Origin: Filosporella fistucella
Lineage: Eukaryota > Ascomycota > Leotiomycetes > Helotiales
Assembly (NCBI GenBank): GCA_030077755.1
Contig: JAQJZZ010000017.1
Location: forward strand, 2,459,178-2,523,177
DNA: 64,000 nt
Direction of reading: 5' to 3'
Each line of letters opens with the position of its first letter. The first letter of the stretch is position 1. Shown here one piece after another: positions 1 to 11,097 of the stretch. The translations under genes and the position numbers were made by a program. The notes under the pieces are model-generated. The model did not search any database. It worked only from the letters and a program-made list of their open reading frames with translations, and was not told the DNA's origin.

Positions 1-258
1 GTGAAAGCTAATCCATCCTGGCGGGTGAGGGAAGACCGAATAGAAAGGGTGATGATTTTCATTCTCGGTGGATCGGGGAGTTATGATGTTGCGCTGACAA
101 CCACCCCGCTCCCCGCATCTCCTTGACTCGCGTAGGTGTCCGGCATTCCGCTGACCTCTTCATCGAACAGATCCATCACACAGTCTTCTCAAACTGACAG
201 TTCCCATCTTTCCGCGCAACATTATATTGTGTGGGGTACAGCGAGCAGATGGAGGATC
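1..258. other. Upstream region of the Zn2Cys6 gene
   Basis: I see no gene here. The reading frame of the downstream regulator stays open back to about position 136, but it contains no ATG before 259, so this is best read as 5' leader and promoter. No clear TATA box is visible. Confidence 0.5.
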
Positions 259-2243
259 ATGTCTGATCCAAAACCCCCTGGGCCTCGAAAACGACAACGA
301 ACAGTTCCAGCAGACAAAAGCAGGCCCACGTACCCGCGAAAACGCGCCGTTCAAGCCTGCTGTACCTGTCGGAAGAGGCGAACAAAATGCGACAACGAAC
401 AGCCATCGTGTGGCTCATGTCTCGGCTTGGGAGTTGAATGTGTATATGAAGAGCAAGAGAAGTCGACGTGAGTATTGATGTGTTGATGCATTGGTGGAAG
501 GAAACCTACTGAAAATAACAATGTAGATTCGACTTGGCGAGCTTGGCGATTCTACGTCGCCTAGATGCCCTAGAAGAATTAATGCGGTCGAATAATGCTC
601 AGCATCCTCCATATCAACCCTCCCCACCACAGTTGCTCGATTCTACGTCGCCTGTAACATCAGAAATAGTGTTGACAGACCTGGGATCGCCATCCTTGGA
701 AAGGGACAGTGCAACTCCACGGTATTACCCCAATATCGAGACGCTCTTTTCCTGGACAGTCTTTCAGAATCAAAATCTGGACCACAGACTCGATCTCAAA
801 ACCCTTCTTCGAGGAGACGATCTAGCGGCTGGAAATGCTTCCATCCCATCAGACTTTGAACACGACGATGCTGGAAGGCTGCTTGATGTATTTTTTGAGC
901 ATGTTCACATTTACAATCCGGTCTTGGAGGTCTCCAAAGTGCGACAATACCTGAAAGAGGTGCAATTGAATGGACTAGGATGGAAGGCCCAGTCGTGTCT
1001 TCTTGTCCGTTTCAAATGATCTTACCTCTTGACGAAAGCTGACCTTATATCTAGCTTCTTGTGTATGCATTGGGATCCATCTCTGCCCCTCACCAAGATA
1101 GTCCTTCCATGTCATCCTCAACATTTCGTGAGCTCATTCCATCTTGACTGCAATAACACCGCTGATTTTTCAGGTCAATCTAAACAATACTCAGAGGGGA
1201 AAGCTTTCTTCTTTGCGGCTCAAAAGAGGATGGGGATACTACTTTGCAATAGCGGGGTAATCGAAGCGCAATGCTTCTTCCTCGCTGGAGTATACTTGAT
1301 GGCCACTTTCCGCCCGATTGAAGCTTGGAGAATGTTTGTGCAGGCATTAGCTTGCTGCCGAGGATTTGATACTCACGGAAGCGATGAAGTTGGGCATCGG
1401 TTACAGGAAAGTATCTACTGGACGTGCTTCAAGTCCGAACTGTGAGCAACACATTCCTCCCCTTACATATCGCTTACTATCTTCAGCGAGCTTCGTCTCG
1501 AACTAAACCTGGTCAACCACAGCGTCTGGGATTTGACATATCCTCCCTATTTTCCATCGCCCCCACAGGATCTCAAAACTCAAGCAGAAGCAGCATGGTA
1601 TTTTTACCTGGCTGAAATTGCTTTGAGACGTCTCGGAAACAGGATTCTCAACTATGTCTGTCGGTACGAGTCATCACACCTCTCGACGGCAAATATGATT
1701 GACGCAGTGTTGAATTTTGAACAACAAGCGACTGGGTGGTAGGTCAGGCCAAAACTGTAACGAACGTGGCTGACAAAATGCAGGCTCCATTCACTTCCTT
1801 CTGGATTGAAGCTTGAAGTATCGAGTGATGAGTCCAGGACTGAGTTGCATGAATCCTTACGCTTTATTCTTGATGGACACCTGATTGACTGCTACGAGTT
1901 AATGTACTGGCCTTTCATCGTCGACTGCATTCATGGAAGATTGCGAAATAGTCCGGAGTCGGAAACGTATGCAAGAAAGGGGTTTTTGATGTGTGTTCAA
2001 CGGATCGAGAAGAATGAAACTGGTTTCCATCAACGGCATCATGGGACTTGGCTCATGCTGCGCTCGTGTACGCGCAGTGCATTTGTTTTAATTGCTGGGG
2101 CAAGGTCGGGAATGAACTATTTACTGCCTGAGAACTGGGAAACCGCGGTTGGGAAGACTTTGCAGTTACTACGGTACTGGCAGGAGGAATTGGGGGATAT
2201 TCGAGATCGTCTTGAGATTCTTGAGAGTTTGTTTCAACAGTAA
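259..2243 (+). CDS. Zn2Cys6 fungal transcription factor, six exons
   Basis: Predicted nuclear DNA-binding regulator of 579 aa. Proposed exons: 259-467, 527-1004, 1055-1127, 1174-1441, 1487-1738, 1784-2243. All five introns are 45-59 nt, GT-AG, and keep frame; several contain CTGAC-like branch sites. The six zinc-binding cysteines are C34, C37, C44, C51, C54 and C61 (Cx2Cx6Cx6Cx2Cx6C), preceded by a basic tract (residues 10-30). The middle region has the fungal-specific transcription factor (MHR) signature: a Leu-rich run followed by YALGS across the exon 2/3 junction, and YWTCFKSELELR across exons 4/5. The start at 259 is the first in-frame ATG and has A at -3. Targets cannot be read from sequence. 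Its place at the head of a run of glycoside hydrolase and transporter genes suggests it could control plant-glycan use; that is inference. Confidence 0.88.
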
Positions 2244-2759
2244 AATTTCGCAATAGCTTGAGATTGAAAGAAGTAGAAGTAAAGTCTCGTGATCGCGTTA
2301 GGAGCGCAAACGTCTCTGGTGGTCACGGGCCCGAGTGCACTACGGTGGCCAGGAGAACTGCTTATTGAGGAATAGTGATAGCTTGTTACCACACCAGTTG
2401 CCTGGATCTCTCCATTCAACGACGTCCAAGGGCGACGCCTGCCTTTATCATGTTATTGCACTAACGATAGACTGTCGGTCTGAAACGCCACAGGACTTTG
2501 ATAGAACTAGAGTACGGACAAGGTCAGGTGCGAGTTCAGATGCGCTCTGGGTAAAGCGATTGTTCACAAAGAGAGAAAATATTATAAGAAAGGCCATTTG
2601 GCTTGAAGTTTCATTTATAATAAATACTAGATAAGAAGTGATATGTAATTACACAAAGAATGAAGTCAGCTTACCTAACTATCCCTTCGTCCGATTTGTT
2701 TCGTTTTCTGCCACTTTAAATCGTCCATGAGCCGGTTGAGGCTACCTGGATCGGCAGAA
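2244..2759. other. Intergenic, no gene seen
   Basis: The only open frame (2335-2634) has no recognisable family, no intron signals and ordinary intergenic composition. I do not call it a gene. Confidence 0.5.
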
Positions 2760-3310
2760 GTACAACCTGCCTTTCCTTTATCTATAGGATAGGCCAGCTT
2801 GATTTTCGCAAGGCGGCTCAAGAACTCGGTAAGCTGTGATCGCTCTTCTCCAATTGCAATGGTACCCCAATGCTCTCGATCTTGAAGATGCTTTAGCCCC
2901 TTTAGATGAGTTTTCTTTAATTACTATTGAGAAGGGTGGTAAGACCTTTGAGACGCCCGGGTTTTTGCAATTCGCAACACCGAAGTAGCTTGAGCGATAT
3001 GGGGACGGCGAAATATGGCAGGCAGTGGCGTTTGAAGCGGTAGCAACAGCTTTCCAAGTGGAGACTATAGTAATTGGAAGACATGTGCGACCCTTGTCAC
3101 CACCTGCTCTCGAAGAGTGAAAGTATGAGCTAAAGGCAAACAAGTCCTTACTTGAGCGTGCATCTCTTTTGTATAATATGGCTTGGTACAGCTGCCAACA
3201 GGGTCATTATGAAATTTCAAAGGCAGAAAGTCAAGAATCTCTTACTACTCGTAAGCATCTTCTCCAGAGTGATGATACGAGGAAGTACAGTATTTATTAC
3301 GGCCAAACTC
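2760..3310 (+). pseudogene. Decayed NB-ARC/TPR (NLR-type) gene fragment
   Basis: Plus-strand reading gives pieces in the order expected for the end of the NB-ARC module and first repeats of fungal NLR-like STAND proteins: QLDFRKAAQELGK (about 2796), then FLQFATPK and LERYGDGEIWQ separated by a TAG where this family normally has Trp, then AFEAVATA, then in another frame FPSGDYSNWKTCATL, and finally a TPR-like stretch LLYNMAWYSCQQGHYE (about 3163-3210). At least one nonsense codon and two frame changes show it is dead. The nucleotide-binding P-loop and the N-terminal effector domain are not present. Intact relatives are cytosolic signalling ATPases linked to heterokaryon incompatibility. Identification rests on remembered family patterns, not a search. 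Confidence 0.6.
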
Positions 3311-3570
3311 CAACCAAGTCCATAAATATGTCCGAATTCGGATTCTTCATACTTTCAGGGACCTATCATAATCTTCAACAGATGCGAGAAAGAAAAGCCA
3401 TGCCGGATAAACCCCATTCGTTCCCCTCTTTTCGATAAATCTGATTTCAAATCTATCATCTTTTTCTCAATTACATATCAGACCATCATCCCAGAACTCA
3501 TGCGGCTCAAATACCAAGTCTATAGTTTTAGCTTTCTCAAATATTCCTTTACGTACAGAAAATTTCCTTC
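3311..3570. other. Intergenic between NLR relic and GH5 gene
   Basis: No coding signal. It presumably holds the 3' end of the minus-strand GH5 transcript. Confidence 0.4.
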
Positions 3571-4871
3571 CTAGAGCCAATCTCTGCAAGCACCCTGCTT
3601 ATCGACCGTCGTTAAATCCTTCGGAATGGTTCCCGCCTGCACACCATTCCAATACCCCCATCTATAATCCTCGCCCAACTGCGTCTTCCAACTCCAATAT
3701 GCCCACCCAATACTCCTCTCATAAGCCAACATCTGAGCAGCGAACCACTGCTGATAAAATTTCTGATTTTGCCCCCCGGCAACAGTAAATACAGGCTCAT
3801 TCTCGTTAGCGGTGCGAGGACCTAAACTCCACTCCCCGATCAATAGCGGTGTTTCACCTTCCACGGGAAGCAAGTCATTACATGATGCATTCAAGTAAGC
3901 TGGTTGCGTAGGCGGCACGGTGAAATCCCGAGTGAGGTATCGATGGTTATCATAAGCTAATTTAGTCGCACTTTTAGGCAGGGCAGAATTCGGGTTTCCG
4001 GCTCCCCATTTCGAGTCCATGAACTGGACGTGAAGGGCATCCTTGGGTTTGACACCAATTTTTGATTCCACGGCGCGGATTTTCTTATACGACGTTGGGT
4101 AGAATTCTGAGATGACAGACGGGAAGTCCCATTCGGGCTCGTTGACCACCTGAATCATGCCAACAGTGCGGAAATTGTGGTTGGTATGGGCGAGTTTGGC
4201 CATCCATTCAAGCCATTCGTAGGCACGTTTGTAGTTGAATTCGTTGTAGAAACCAGGGAAGGGTACCCACTGAAAGTTGAGAGATGGATCAGTACGTGCT
4301 TATATCAGAACGGAACGGAAGAGAATGATGTTTGCTCGCGACGTACCATGCCAGTGAATGCCTGCCATCGAGTTTGTGCACCAGGAGCTCCGTGCAAATC
4401 CATCACAACGTATATTCCATTATCTGCTGCCCATCTGCAGATGCGTTCAAGATAGTAGAAACCTCCTTGGGGAAACGACTCGGTGCTGTTGACCAAGTCC
4501 TCCTTGATCCACCACCCAACCGGAATTCTGATCGTATTCAACCCCCAATCTGCCATATCTTTGATATCTTTCTCGCTGACCCATGTGTCCCAATGCTTCT
4601 CAAAGTTGACATTGGCTTTTTTCTGTCCAAGGCCAACAACGCAGTCATTCTCGGCCGAGTAATTTGAGCAGCCCATAGCATCCCATTCTAGAGGAATCAT
4701 CCAAGGTTCGACTACGAAGTGAGAACCAAGGTTCACGCCGCGCATCTTTCCTTTGGAAGGGGCCCATTGTTTGGGGAATTGTCTAGCGAGGCCGTGCTCA
4801 GTTGGGAGCCAAGCGAGTGCCGTGGTTGTGAACCCAATGAGGGAAATGGAAAGAAGAGGAGCAACCTTCAT
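3571..4871 (-). CDS. Secreted GH5 exo-1,3-beta-glucanase (EXG1-like)
   Basis: Glucan 1,3-beta-glucosidase of 407 aa acting outside the cell on beta-1,3-glucan. Two exons, 4871-4347 and 4269-3571, split by a 77-nt intron (GTACGT...TTTCAG) after the codon for Met175. The start at 4871 is chosen because it gives a signal peptide (MKVAPLLSISLIGF, Ala-rich cleavage region near residue 20) and has ACC before ATG; an upstream in-frame ATG would bury the signal. Family marks: MRGVNLGSHFVVEPW, LNTIRIPVGWW, VMDLHGAPG, the acid/base Glu219 in VVNEPEWD and the nucleophile Glu321 in LLIGEWSLG, and WAYWSWK. Length matches the family. A TATTTAAAG box lies about 100 nt upstream on the minus strand (4968-4976). 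Could act in wall remodelling or in use of beta-glucan. Confidence 0.92.
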
Positions 4872-5742
4872 GGTGGGGACTTTGGAGGAATGTAACCCTT
4901 TGAAACGATTGTTTGAAATGAATTGAAAGGATGGATTGGATGTTTGAGGAGGGGGAATACACACAGCTTTAAATACCAAGGTCATCATCCGATTCCAAAT
5001 TCTTTGATATGATTTCTACAAACGTATAGCTAACTTTGCTTGAAGCCGGGATTCCGCATTCCCATCTACGTGAAAATTCAGAGGATTGAAGGCGGATTGA
5101 GGAGGCATGTCCCTCCATTCCGCGTGAGAAATTAGGAACCCGAGACCCCACACATGGAAGAGGGGTGGGTGTGGGGTAGTGTAAAGGAAATGGGGTAATA
5201 CTTAGACCTTGGTGTCTTACCACTAGGGAAATAGAACGCCGCAAACTTGAAAAAATGATTTGCTAGAAACCCCGGTTTTATAAACACCCTATACGCGGGT
5301 AGAGTAATATCTTGTAGTATTACAAGTAAGTCAAAGCACCTCAAACCTAGCACTCCTCTAAACCTGGCACCCTCGGCTAGCACCTGCATCTTACCCCATA
5401 TCCCACTTCATATTTCAATTCTTAATATATTCTTTTTAAATTTAGCAAAAAGATTTATAAGGATATCATCTAGCCTACTTTTCGCTCTCTCAAGCTTAGA
5501 TATTAGCGTTCTCTTGAGCGTATCTGCTAAATAAGAGGGCTATTCTCTAAAGGAATACGTTTTCGCGTTTTTAATATAGAAAGGAGGACGAGTTATATAA
5601 GGTAAAATTCTTTATCCCCCCTCTTTCTTCTTACTCCGCTAAGTATAAGGATGGGGCACCTTTCAAATGAATGTTCAATTACTAATAATATCTCAAATTC
5701 TACCAGATAGGTTTAGCTGTTTTCTTACAAGCGAATTAAAGT
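4872..5742. other. Intergenic with AT-rich relic (about 5230-5720)
   Basis: The GH5 promoter occupies the left side. From about 5230 the sequence turns AT-rich and loses coding character; 5335-5390 has short repeats of a CTAGCACCT-like word. It may be an old RIP-damaged insertion. No family is recognisable. Confidence 0.4.
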
Positions 5743-8185
5743 TCATTTGATATGAAAGACTGATTGGGAGAAGTTCTCCTGGATTTGTCCGAAAGCGTTG
5801 ACTGTGATGGAAGTCCCTTTTCCTTCTTCGATTTCAAGAGTCAAATCCACGTCAACACCATCTCCCTTCTCTTTCCACTTCACACACGCAACACCTTTCT
5901 TTCCCATCATCACAAATGGTACCTTGGCTTCCAATTCAGGAAACAATTCAACCCTTGGTTGAAACATAAGAATTTCACCATTCGTCTGAATGCCGGCCAC
6001 TTCGACCAAATATTCGTATATTGGTGAGCTCCCCCAAGCATGACAATCCGAACGCTGGGAAACGGAATCCTCGACCCAGGTCGTAACCCCCTGCGCCAAT
6101 TGTACTCTCCAAGGTTCCCAGAATGAATGAAATAAGTCGTTGTACAAACTTCCCCCAGCAAAAGAAAGAGCACGAAGGGTGTAAAATGACATCGATATCG
6201 ACGTTGGGGTGAAGTTTGGGGACGAGAGACTTTTGCGCAGGATGTCTTGTCCCTTTTCTCCGGTCATGGCACCACACAAGACGGCCCAAACTTGAGAATG
6301 CCTACTGAGATCTTCACCTGGGTTGAAATTGGAAGCGAGTCCGTCCGTATAAAATTCACCATTGAAACAGTGCTTTCGAACTGCATCCACCACGCAATCG
6401 GCGCGTGACAGATACTCAGAACTGAGACCAGGCCGTCCCAGTGCCGACAACAAATCTGCTGCTCTCTTCAAAGTATACGCATACAGCATATTAGTGTAGC
6501 TCAAAAATCCAGTTCGTTCCCCAGCCGGTGGGATACCGAAGGGCTTCCAGGCATCAGCCCAATCCACAAAGTCCCATTGGGATTGAGCAGTATCAGCATC
6601 CAGACTTCTAACAAGATTCCTCTTGGGATCGATTCTCCGAGCAAACGAATCCAGAACTCCGTCACAAGCAGGCAGAAACTGTCGCGCGAATTCGCTGGCC
6701 TTGAAGTACTCGAAGTGATCGGTGATCATACATATCCAGTACAGAGAAAAGTGTGGGATAATCTGGTATTGATGGGCAGGGGCTCGGCTTGCTGTAAGGC
6801 CGGTACTGGTTTGGTAGGAATTGTGGAGTTGAATCATGGCTTGACGGGCCAGCCGATCGTCGCCTGAGAGGTTGTATGTGAAGAGGGCAGAGCTGCGAAT
6901 ATCCATGGCGTATTGCAATTGTTCGTAGAATGGGCAATCTTCGTAGCAATCGTGCATGCAATTTCGGAGTGTATGGATACTCGTCTTCCACAGTTCTTCG
7001 GTCGCATTCCGATTGTTAAGTGTTTTGAATTCGGCGAGAACTTCGAGGGGGTAGTTTGTTGTTGTCAAACTAATTCCATTCATGATCAAGTCACAGTCTT
7101 TGGATACTGTAATGTCTAAGGCAATGAATCGAAGGCTTCTAAAGTGAAATGGTGAGAATATCTCCTCTTCTTCTGCTGTCTTGTATAACTTTGGCCCCTC
7201 TTTTCCACTCTTCCCGCTGAACACATATTTGTCTTCTGGACCGATCAGGAGTTTTGATGTGTCTCGACGATCGTCTTTGCGACGTATCCACGGGACCACA
7301 TATGGTTGATCTTCGTAGCATTCAGAATAGGTGATCTGGAAAGAATTAGCACCACAAATAGAGATCTCCTGACTTCATTACCTTCAAGACGCTACCTCCA
7401 GTAAGAGGTCTCTGAAACTTGAAGTTCGGGAATGCCGAGATGTGATTTTCTGCCTCCAAATGCATCCGATGTGAAGTACCAGCTCCAAGGCGGATGCCTC
7501 TTGACACGGGCCTCAATAATGCACCCTGCCAGCTTGCAAGAGACTCGCTACTTCGAAGGTTGTGTATCGCCTTGAATTTCGCCGATTCGAATTTAGGAGA
7601 GGGAATCATTCTTCTTGACAATTTCCAAGGCGCAGAGATCCCATGGGAGACTGGGAATTTCAACTCTCTGGCTGCTTTCCACTTGATGTTTGCATCCTTC
7701 CTGCTGTCAACATCTTCGTAAATGTGCAGGAAGGCATCCTCTTCAACATCAACTGGCAATCGAGTCGTTAAATCAATTGCAGCTTCCCAATCTGTGCTGG
7801 TTTTGATGTTGAAGAACTCGCTTCGAATGAGGAGCCCAGCATGCGGCAACCGTGGGAAACTCGTCGCAAATGAAGTTCCATGATCCAATCGTAAAACTCG
7901 CACATGAAAGTGATTCTCACCCGTTTGAAGGGAGGGTTGGATATCTACTTGGTCATAGAACCAGAGATGCTCATCTCCCTTCACCGGGCCAATGGAAATA
8001 AGCTGTTGATTGATGTAGAGTTTGTATTTCGTGTCGGCGGTTATCTCGATCAAGACAGGTTCAGTCGGAAGGGTTTCGAGCTCAATAGCTCTCCGAAAAT
8101 GTACGATTCCACCCGCAGAGTCAGCATGTGCGCCTTCCTTCCAGTCAGGATGCCATATCCAAGTATCAGATGCTGATGAAGCCAT
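5743..8185 (-). CDS. GH78 alpha-L-rhamnosidase, probably intracellular
   Basis: Predicted 798-aa enzyme releasing terminal alpha-L-rhamnose from pectin fragments or plant glycosides. Exons 8185-7382 and 7335-5743 flank a 46-nt intron (GTAATG...TTCCAG). Residues 1-270 form the N-terminal beta-sandwich part (DTWIWHPDW, then KYKLYINQQLISIGP). The (alpha/alpha)6 catalytic domain carries the cysteine/acidic motif CMHDCYEDCPFYEQLQY at about residues 394-410 and WDFVDWADAW further on, typical of this family; a C-terminal beta domain follows. The chosen ATG has A at -3 and G at +4 and gives no signal peptide. An in-frame ATG at 8320 with a weaker context would add 45 residues containing a hydrophobic stretch. 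It is divergent from the sugar transporter across 851 bp, suggesting shared control. Substrate is inferred from family. Confidence 0.87.
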
Positions 8186-9036
8186 TGTAAGGAAAAGGGG
8201 CTCATTCCGTCGCGAGAGATGAGGTAAAGATAATGCGACGAGAAGAGACAATTTAATGCGAAGAAATATCCAGAATGGCAAGAAAAACGAGATAGACGCC
8301 GCGAAGGCTCTTCCCCGCATCCGGCTAACGATTGGAAAGTGATGCAACGAGAATTACTCGAAAGCTAGAAGTCTGTACCGTGATGGACTCACTAAGGGAG
8401 GTATTTCCCCCGTCTTTAGAAGCCATCATCTGGTCCTCTTCCGGGGAAACAACCGGCGAGCAGACGTGCAGCAAGGCAAGATGGAGATGTCCACACACTC
8501 AAATCAAGAATCCGGCTTTCCGCGGCGCGATCCTTTACTAGATGAAGCCATACCTCTAAAGGCTAGCGTTATTCGTATATTATTAACATAAATGTGAAAT
8601 CTCCTCGCACTCGTACAAAAAGACCGACATGACTCGTGAAATTTAAGCAAAAAAACATCGCCCTCCCGGGATTCCGCCCTTCTCACACCTTCGAGTCTCG
8701 CCCATGGAGACGTCTCGTCCCATCTGCGGATGGAATAAGGTTTTAAAGTCTGAAGCGCTGGATTCCCCGCGGTTTCGTCAACCATCAACCCCAGAATGAT
8801 GCGAAGTCTCGAGTTTTTGGAAAAACGCCACCTCCACCAAATCTCCGGATTGAACATCTTCTGCTACCTCGATGAGTCCAGAGTGATGACTTCGAGTAGT
8901 ATATAAGGCCCAGCATTCCCCTCTCAGAGGATTCATTCATCAAGAAGATTGCAGACAGCTCAGCTGGCCTCGACACCACGACATTGACATCAACCTTCAA
9001 TCTACCAAACTAAAAACAACATCGCATCCCGTCACA
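8186..9036. promoter_or_regulatory. Shared divergent promoter region, GH78 / MFS
   Basis: About 850 bp between two divergent start codons. On the plus strand a TATATAAGG box at 8901-8909 lies 128 nt before the transporter ATG and is followed by a C/A-rich leader. No gene is visible inside. Regulator sites cannot be assigned from sequence alone. Confidence 0.55.
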
Positions 9037-10732
9037 ATGGTTGCTGCTGCAAGCGCACCCGTCTCACTGGCCATGCCAGCTAGTAGTGTTGACACCGTTC
9101 ACTGGTGGAGAAGCAAGAATCTACGAACTCTCAATCTCCTCCTTGTCATTCCTATGCTTTCCATCTTCACTCAAGGGTACCTTCTTTTCTTTTCCATGGG
9201 AGGTCTTGCTAACTCAATTAGTTTCGACGGCTCAATGATGAATGGATTGCAGGCAGTCAAGCCATGGAGAGATTACTTCGGTGAACCAAAAGGCGCAACC
9301 TTGGGATTGTTCAACGCAGCTTATCCCATCGGTGGAATTGTTGCTATTCCATTCATCTCCTTTGTCAGTGACACTTTTGGTCGTCGTGCCGGACTTGCTC
9401 TGGGGGCTTCCCTTTGCATTTTAGGTGCTACCCTTCAGAGCGGAGCGCAAAATCTTTCAATGTTTGTTGTTGCTCGTGGTATTCTTGGGTAAGTCGAATC
9501 AATTCTCCGCTTGTCATAACGCTAAATTTGTTGTCTACAGCTGCGGTACCGTCTTCCTCGGATCTGCTGGTGCCCCATTGATCACCGAAATTGCCCACCC
9601 GTCTCACAGAGCGACTGCCACAGCCCTTTTCAACACCTCCTACGCGCTCGGTTCGATCATCGCTGCTTGGACAACATTTGGCACGTTCCGCATTGCTGGA
9701 AGCGCAGCATGGCGTATTCCCTCTGCTGTTCAGGGTTTGCCATCTATCATCCAGCTTCTTGGACTTTGGTGGGTTCCAGAGAGTCCCCGTTGGTTGATAT
9801 CCAAGGACCGCAGCGAAGAAGCACTCGAATTCTTTGCCAAATACCACGCAGAAGGCGATGAAAGTGACGCTCTTGTTCAATTTGAGTACGCTGAATGTCA
9901 AGATGCCCTCACATACGAGAGAAGCGTTGATCAAGGAAGCGCGATCAAGAACTACCTTCAGTTTGTGAAAACTCCCGGAAACAGGAAGAGATTGTTTCTT
10001 CTCTTCTGGACTGCCTGTATCTCCCAGATGTCCGGAAATGCTTTTATCTCATAGTTTGTTCCATCCCCTCTTTTGACGAACCACGCTGACTTCTCCAGTT
10101 ATCTCTCTCCTGTCCTCACATCCGTCGGTCTCACCACCAGCTTCGAACAAACTCTCATCAACGCAACTCAGCAAATCCTCTCTTGGGGTTCCGCTCTTTA
10201 TTTTGCCACGCTTCCTGCCAAACTCGGCCGTCGCACACTCTTCCTGGCATCTTTGACCTGCATCTTCATCTGTCTCCTCTCCATCACCATCGGAAGTGCC
10301 CTCTTTGCCAAGGACAGCTCCAATAAAGCCGCCGGTGGCACAGTAGTCGCATTTTTGTACCTCTTCTCACCAGCATACAATCTTGGTCTTAACGGTAATC
10401 TCATCCTCTACATCACTGAGATTCTCCCTTATAGCTTACGTATGCCTGGACAAGCTTGTTATCAACTCTTTGCGACTTGTTTCTCGCTTATCACGACTTA
10501 CACCTTCCCAATTGGTCTACAGAATATGGCTTGGAAGTTCTATCTCATCTGGTTCCCATGGGTTCTGTTTGAGATCTTTGTGGTTTGGCTCGTGTATCCC
10601 GAGACGAAGGGTCCTTCTCTGGAGGAGATTGCCATGATCTTTGATGGTCCAGGTGGTGGGGGTTTGGATGTGGAGAAGTTGGATGTTGTGCATGCGGAGA
10701 CTATTGGGACGGAGAAGGGGGAGACTCAATGA
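9037..10732 (+). CDS. MFS sugar porter (hexose/disaccharide transporter)
   Basis: Plasma-membrane sugar:proton symporter type protein, 517 aa, about 12 membrane spans. Exons 9037-9176, 9222-9488, 9541-10053 and 10099-10732; the introns are 45, 52 and 45 nt. The first intron is in frame with the exons and could be misread as coding, but removing it restores the family motif GFDGSMMNGLQ after the first membrane span. Other marks: DTFGRRAGL (loop 2-3), PESPRWLISKDR (central loop), ISYYLSPVL across exons 3/4, and PETKGPSLEEI after the last span. The start has A at -3. It shares a promoter region with the GH78 gene, so rhamnose or rhamnosylated oligosaccharides are plausible cargo, but this branch also includes lactose, hexose and other porters. 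Confidence 0.9.
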
Positions 10733-10839
10733 ATAAACCTAGACCAGGTGCAATTGTTATATAGTATTTAGCCGGGCTTTTAAATACCTGTCTATTATAA
10801 GCCTAACATATATGCTAATTATAGCAATGCTCAATCTCC
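10733..10839. other. Transporter 3' flank up to the repeat block
   Basis: AT-rich spacer containing the likely polyadenylation region of the transporter. It ends at the target site of chromovirus copy A. Confidence 0.5.
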
Positions 10840-10844
10840 TAGGA
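10840..10844. repeat. Target-site duplication of copy A (left), TAGGA
   Basis: The five bases TAGGA immediately before the 5' LTR are repeated exactly at 18763-18767 after the 3' LTR, as expected for Ty3/gypsy integration. Confidence 0.9.
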
Positions 10845-11035
10845 TGTCAGGTGTATAATTGGAATTGTAATTTCACATGACCTCGACTATTCGGTTATGT
10901 TTGGCAATTCACAGGAACCCCTCAGGCACCCCTTAAATAGTCCAACTCTGGCATTCCAAAAGGCCAGAGTTTAGTCTCATACTAGAATATAACTTATTTT
11001 ACTCGTTAAATTGCCTCCCATTTATACGTCTCACA
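10845..11035 (+). repeat. 5' LTR of copy A
   Basis: 191 bp, TGTCAGG...CTCACA. It matches the 3' LTR over its whole length with mainly transition differences. Confidence 0.95.
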
Positions 11036-11097
11036 TTCTGAACTCTCTGCCTTTAAGGACGGGAGTATGATTCATCGACCTTTTAACCACCGATACT

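Noticed and set aside
2335..2634. 99-codon open frame
   Set aside because: No family features, no conserved pattern and weak composition; probably chance.
4872..4988. Upstream in-frame start for the GH5 gene
   Set aside because: It would place 39 residues before a perfectly normal signal peptide and crosses the TATA-like box.
9177..9221. In-frame reading through the first MFS intron
   Set aside because: The stretch has GTACCT...CAATTAG borders with a CTAAC branch site, and its removal restores the conserved GFDGSMMNG motif.
9428..9934. Long antisense frame across the transporter gene
   Set aside because: It is the mirror of a well-supported spliced MFS gene and crosses its intron boundary.
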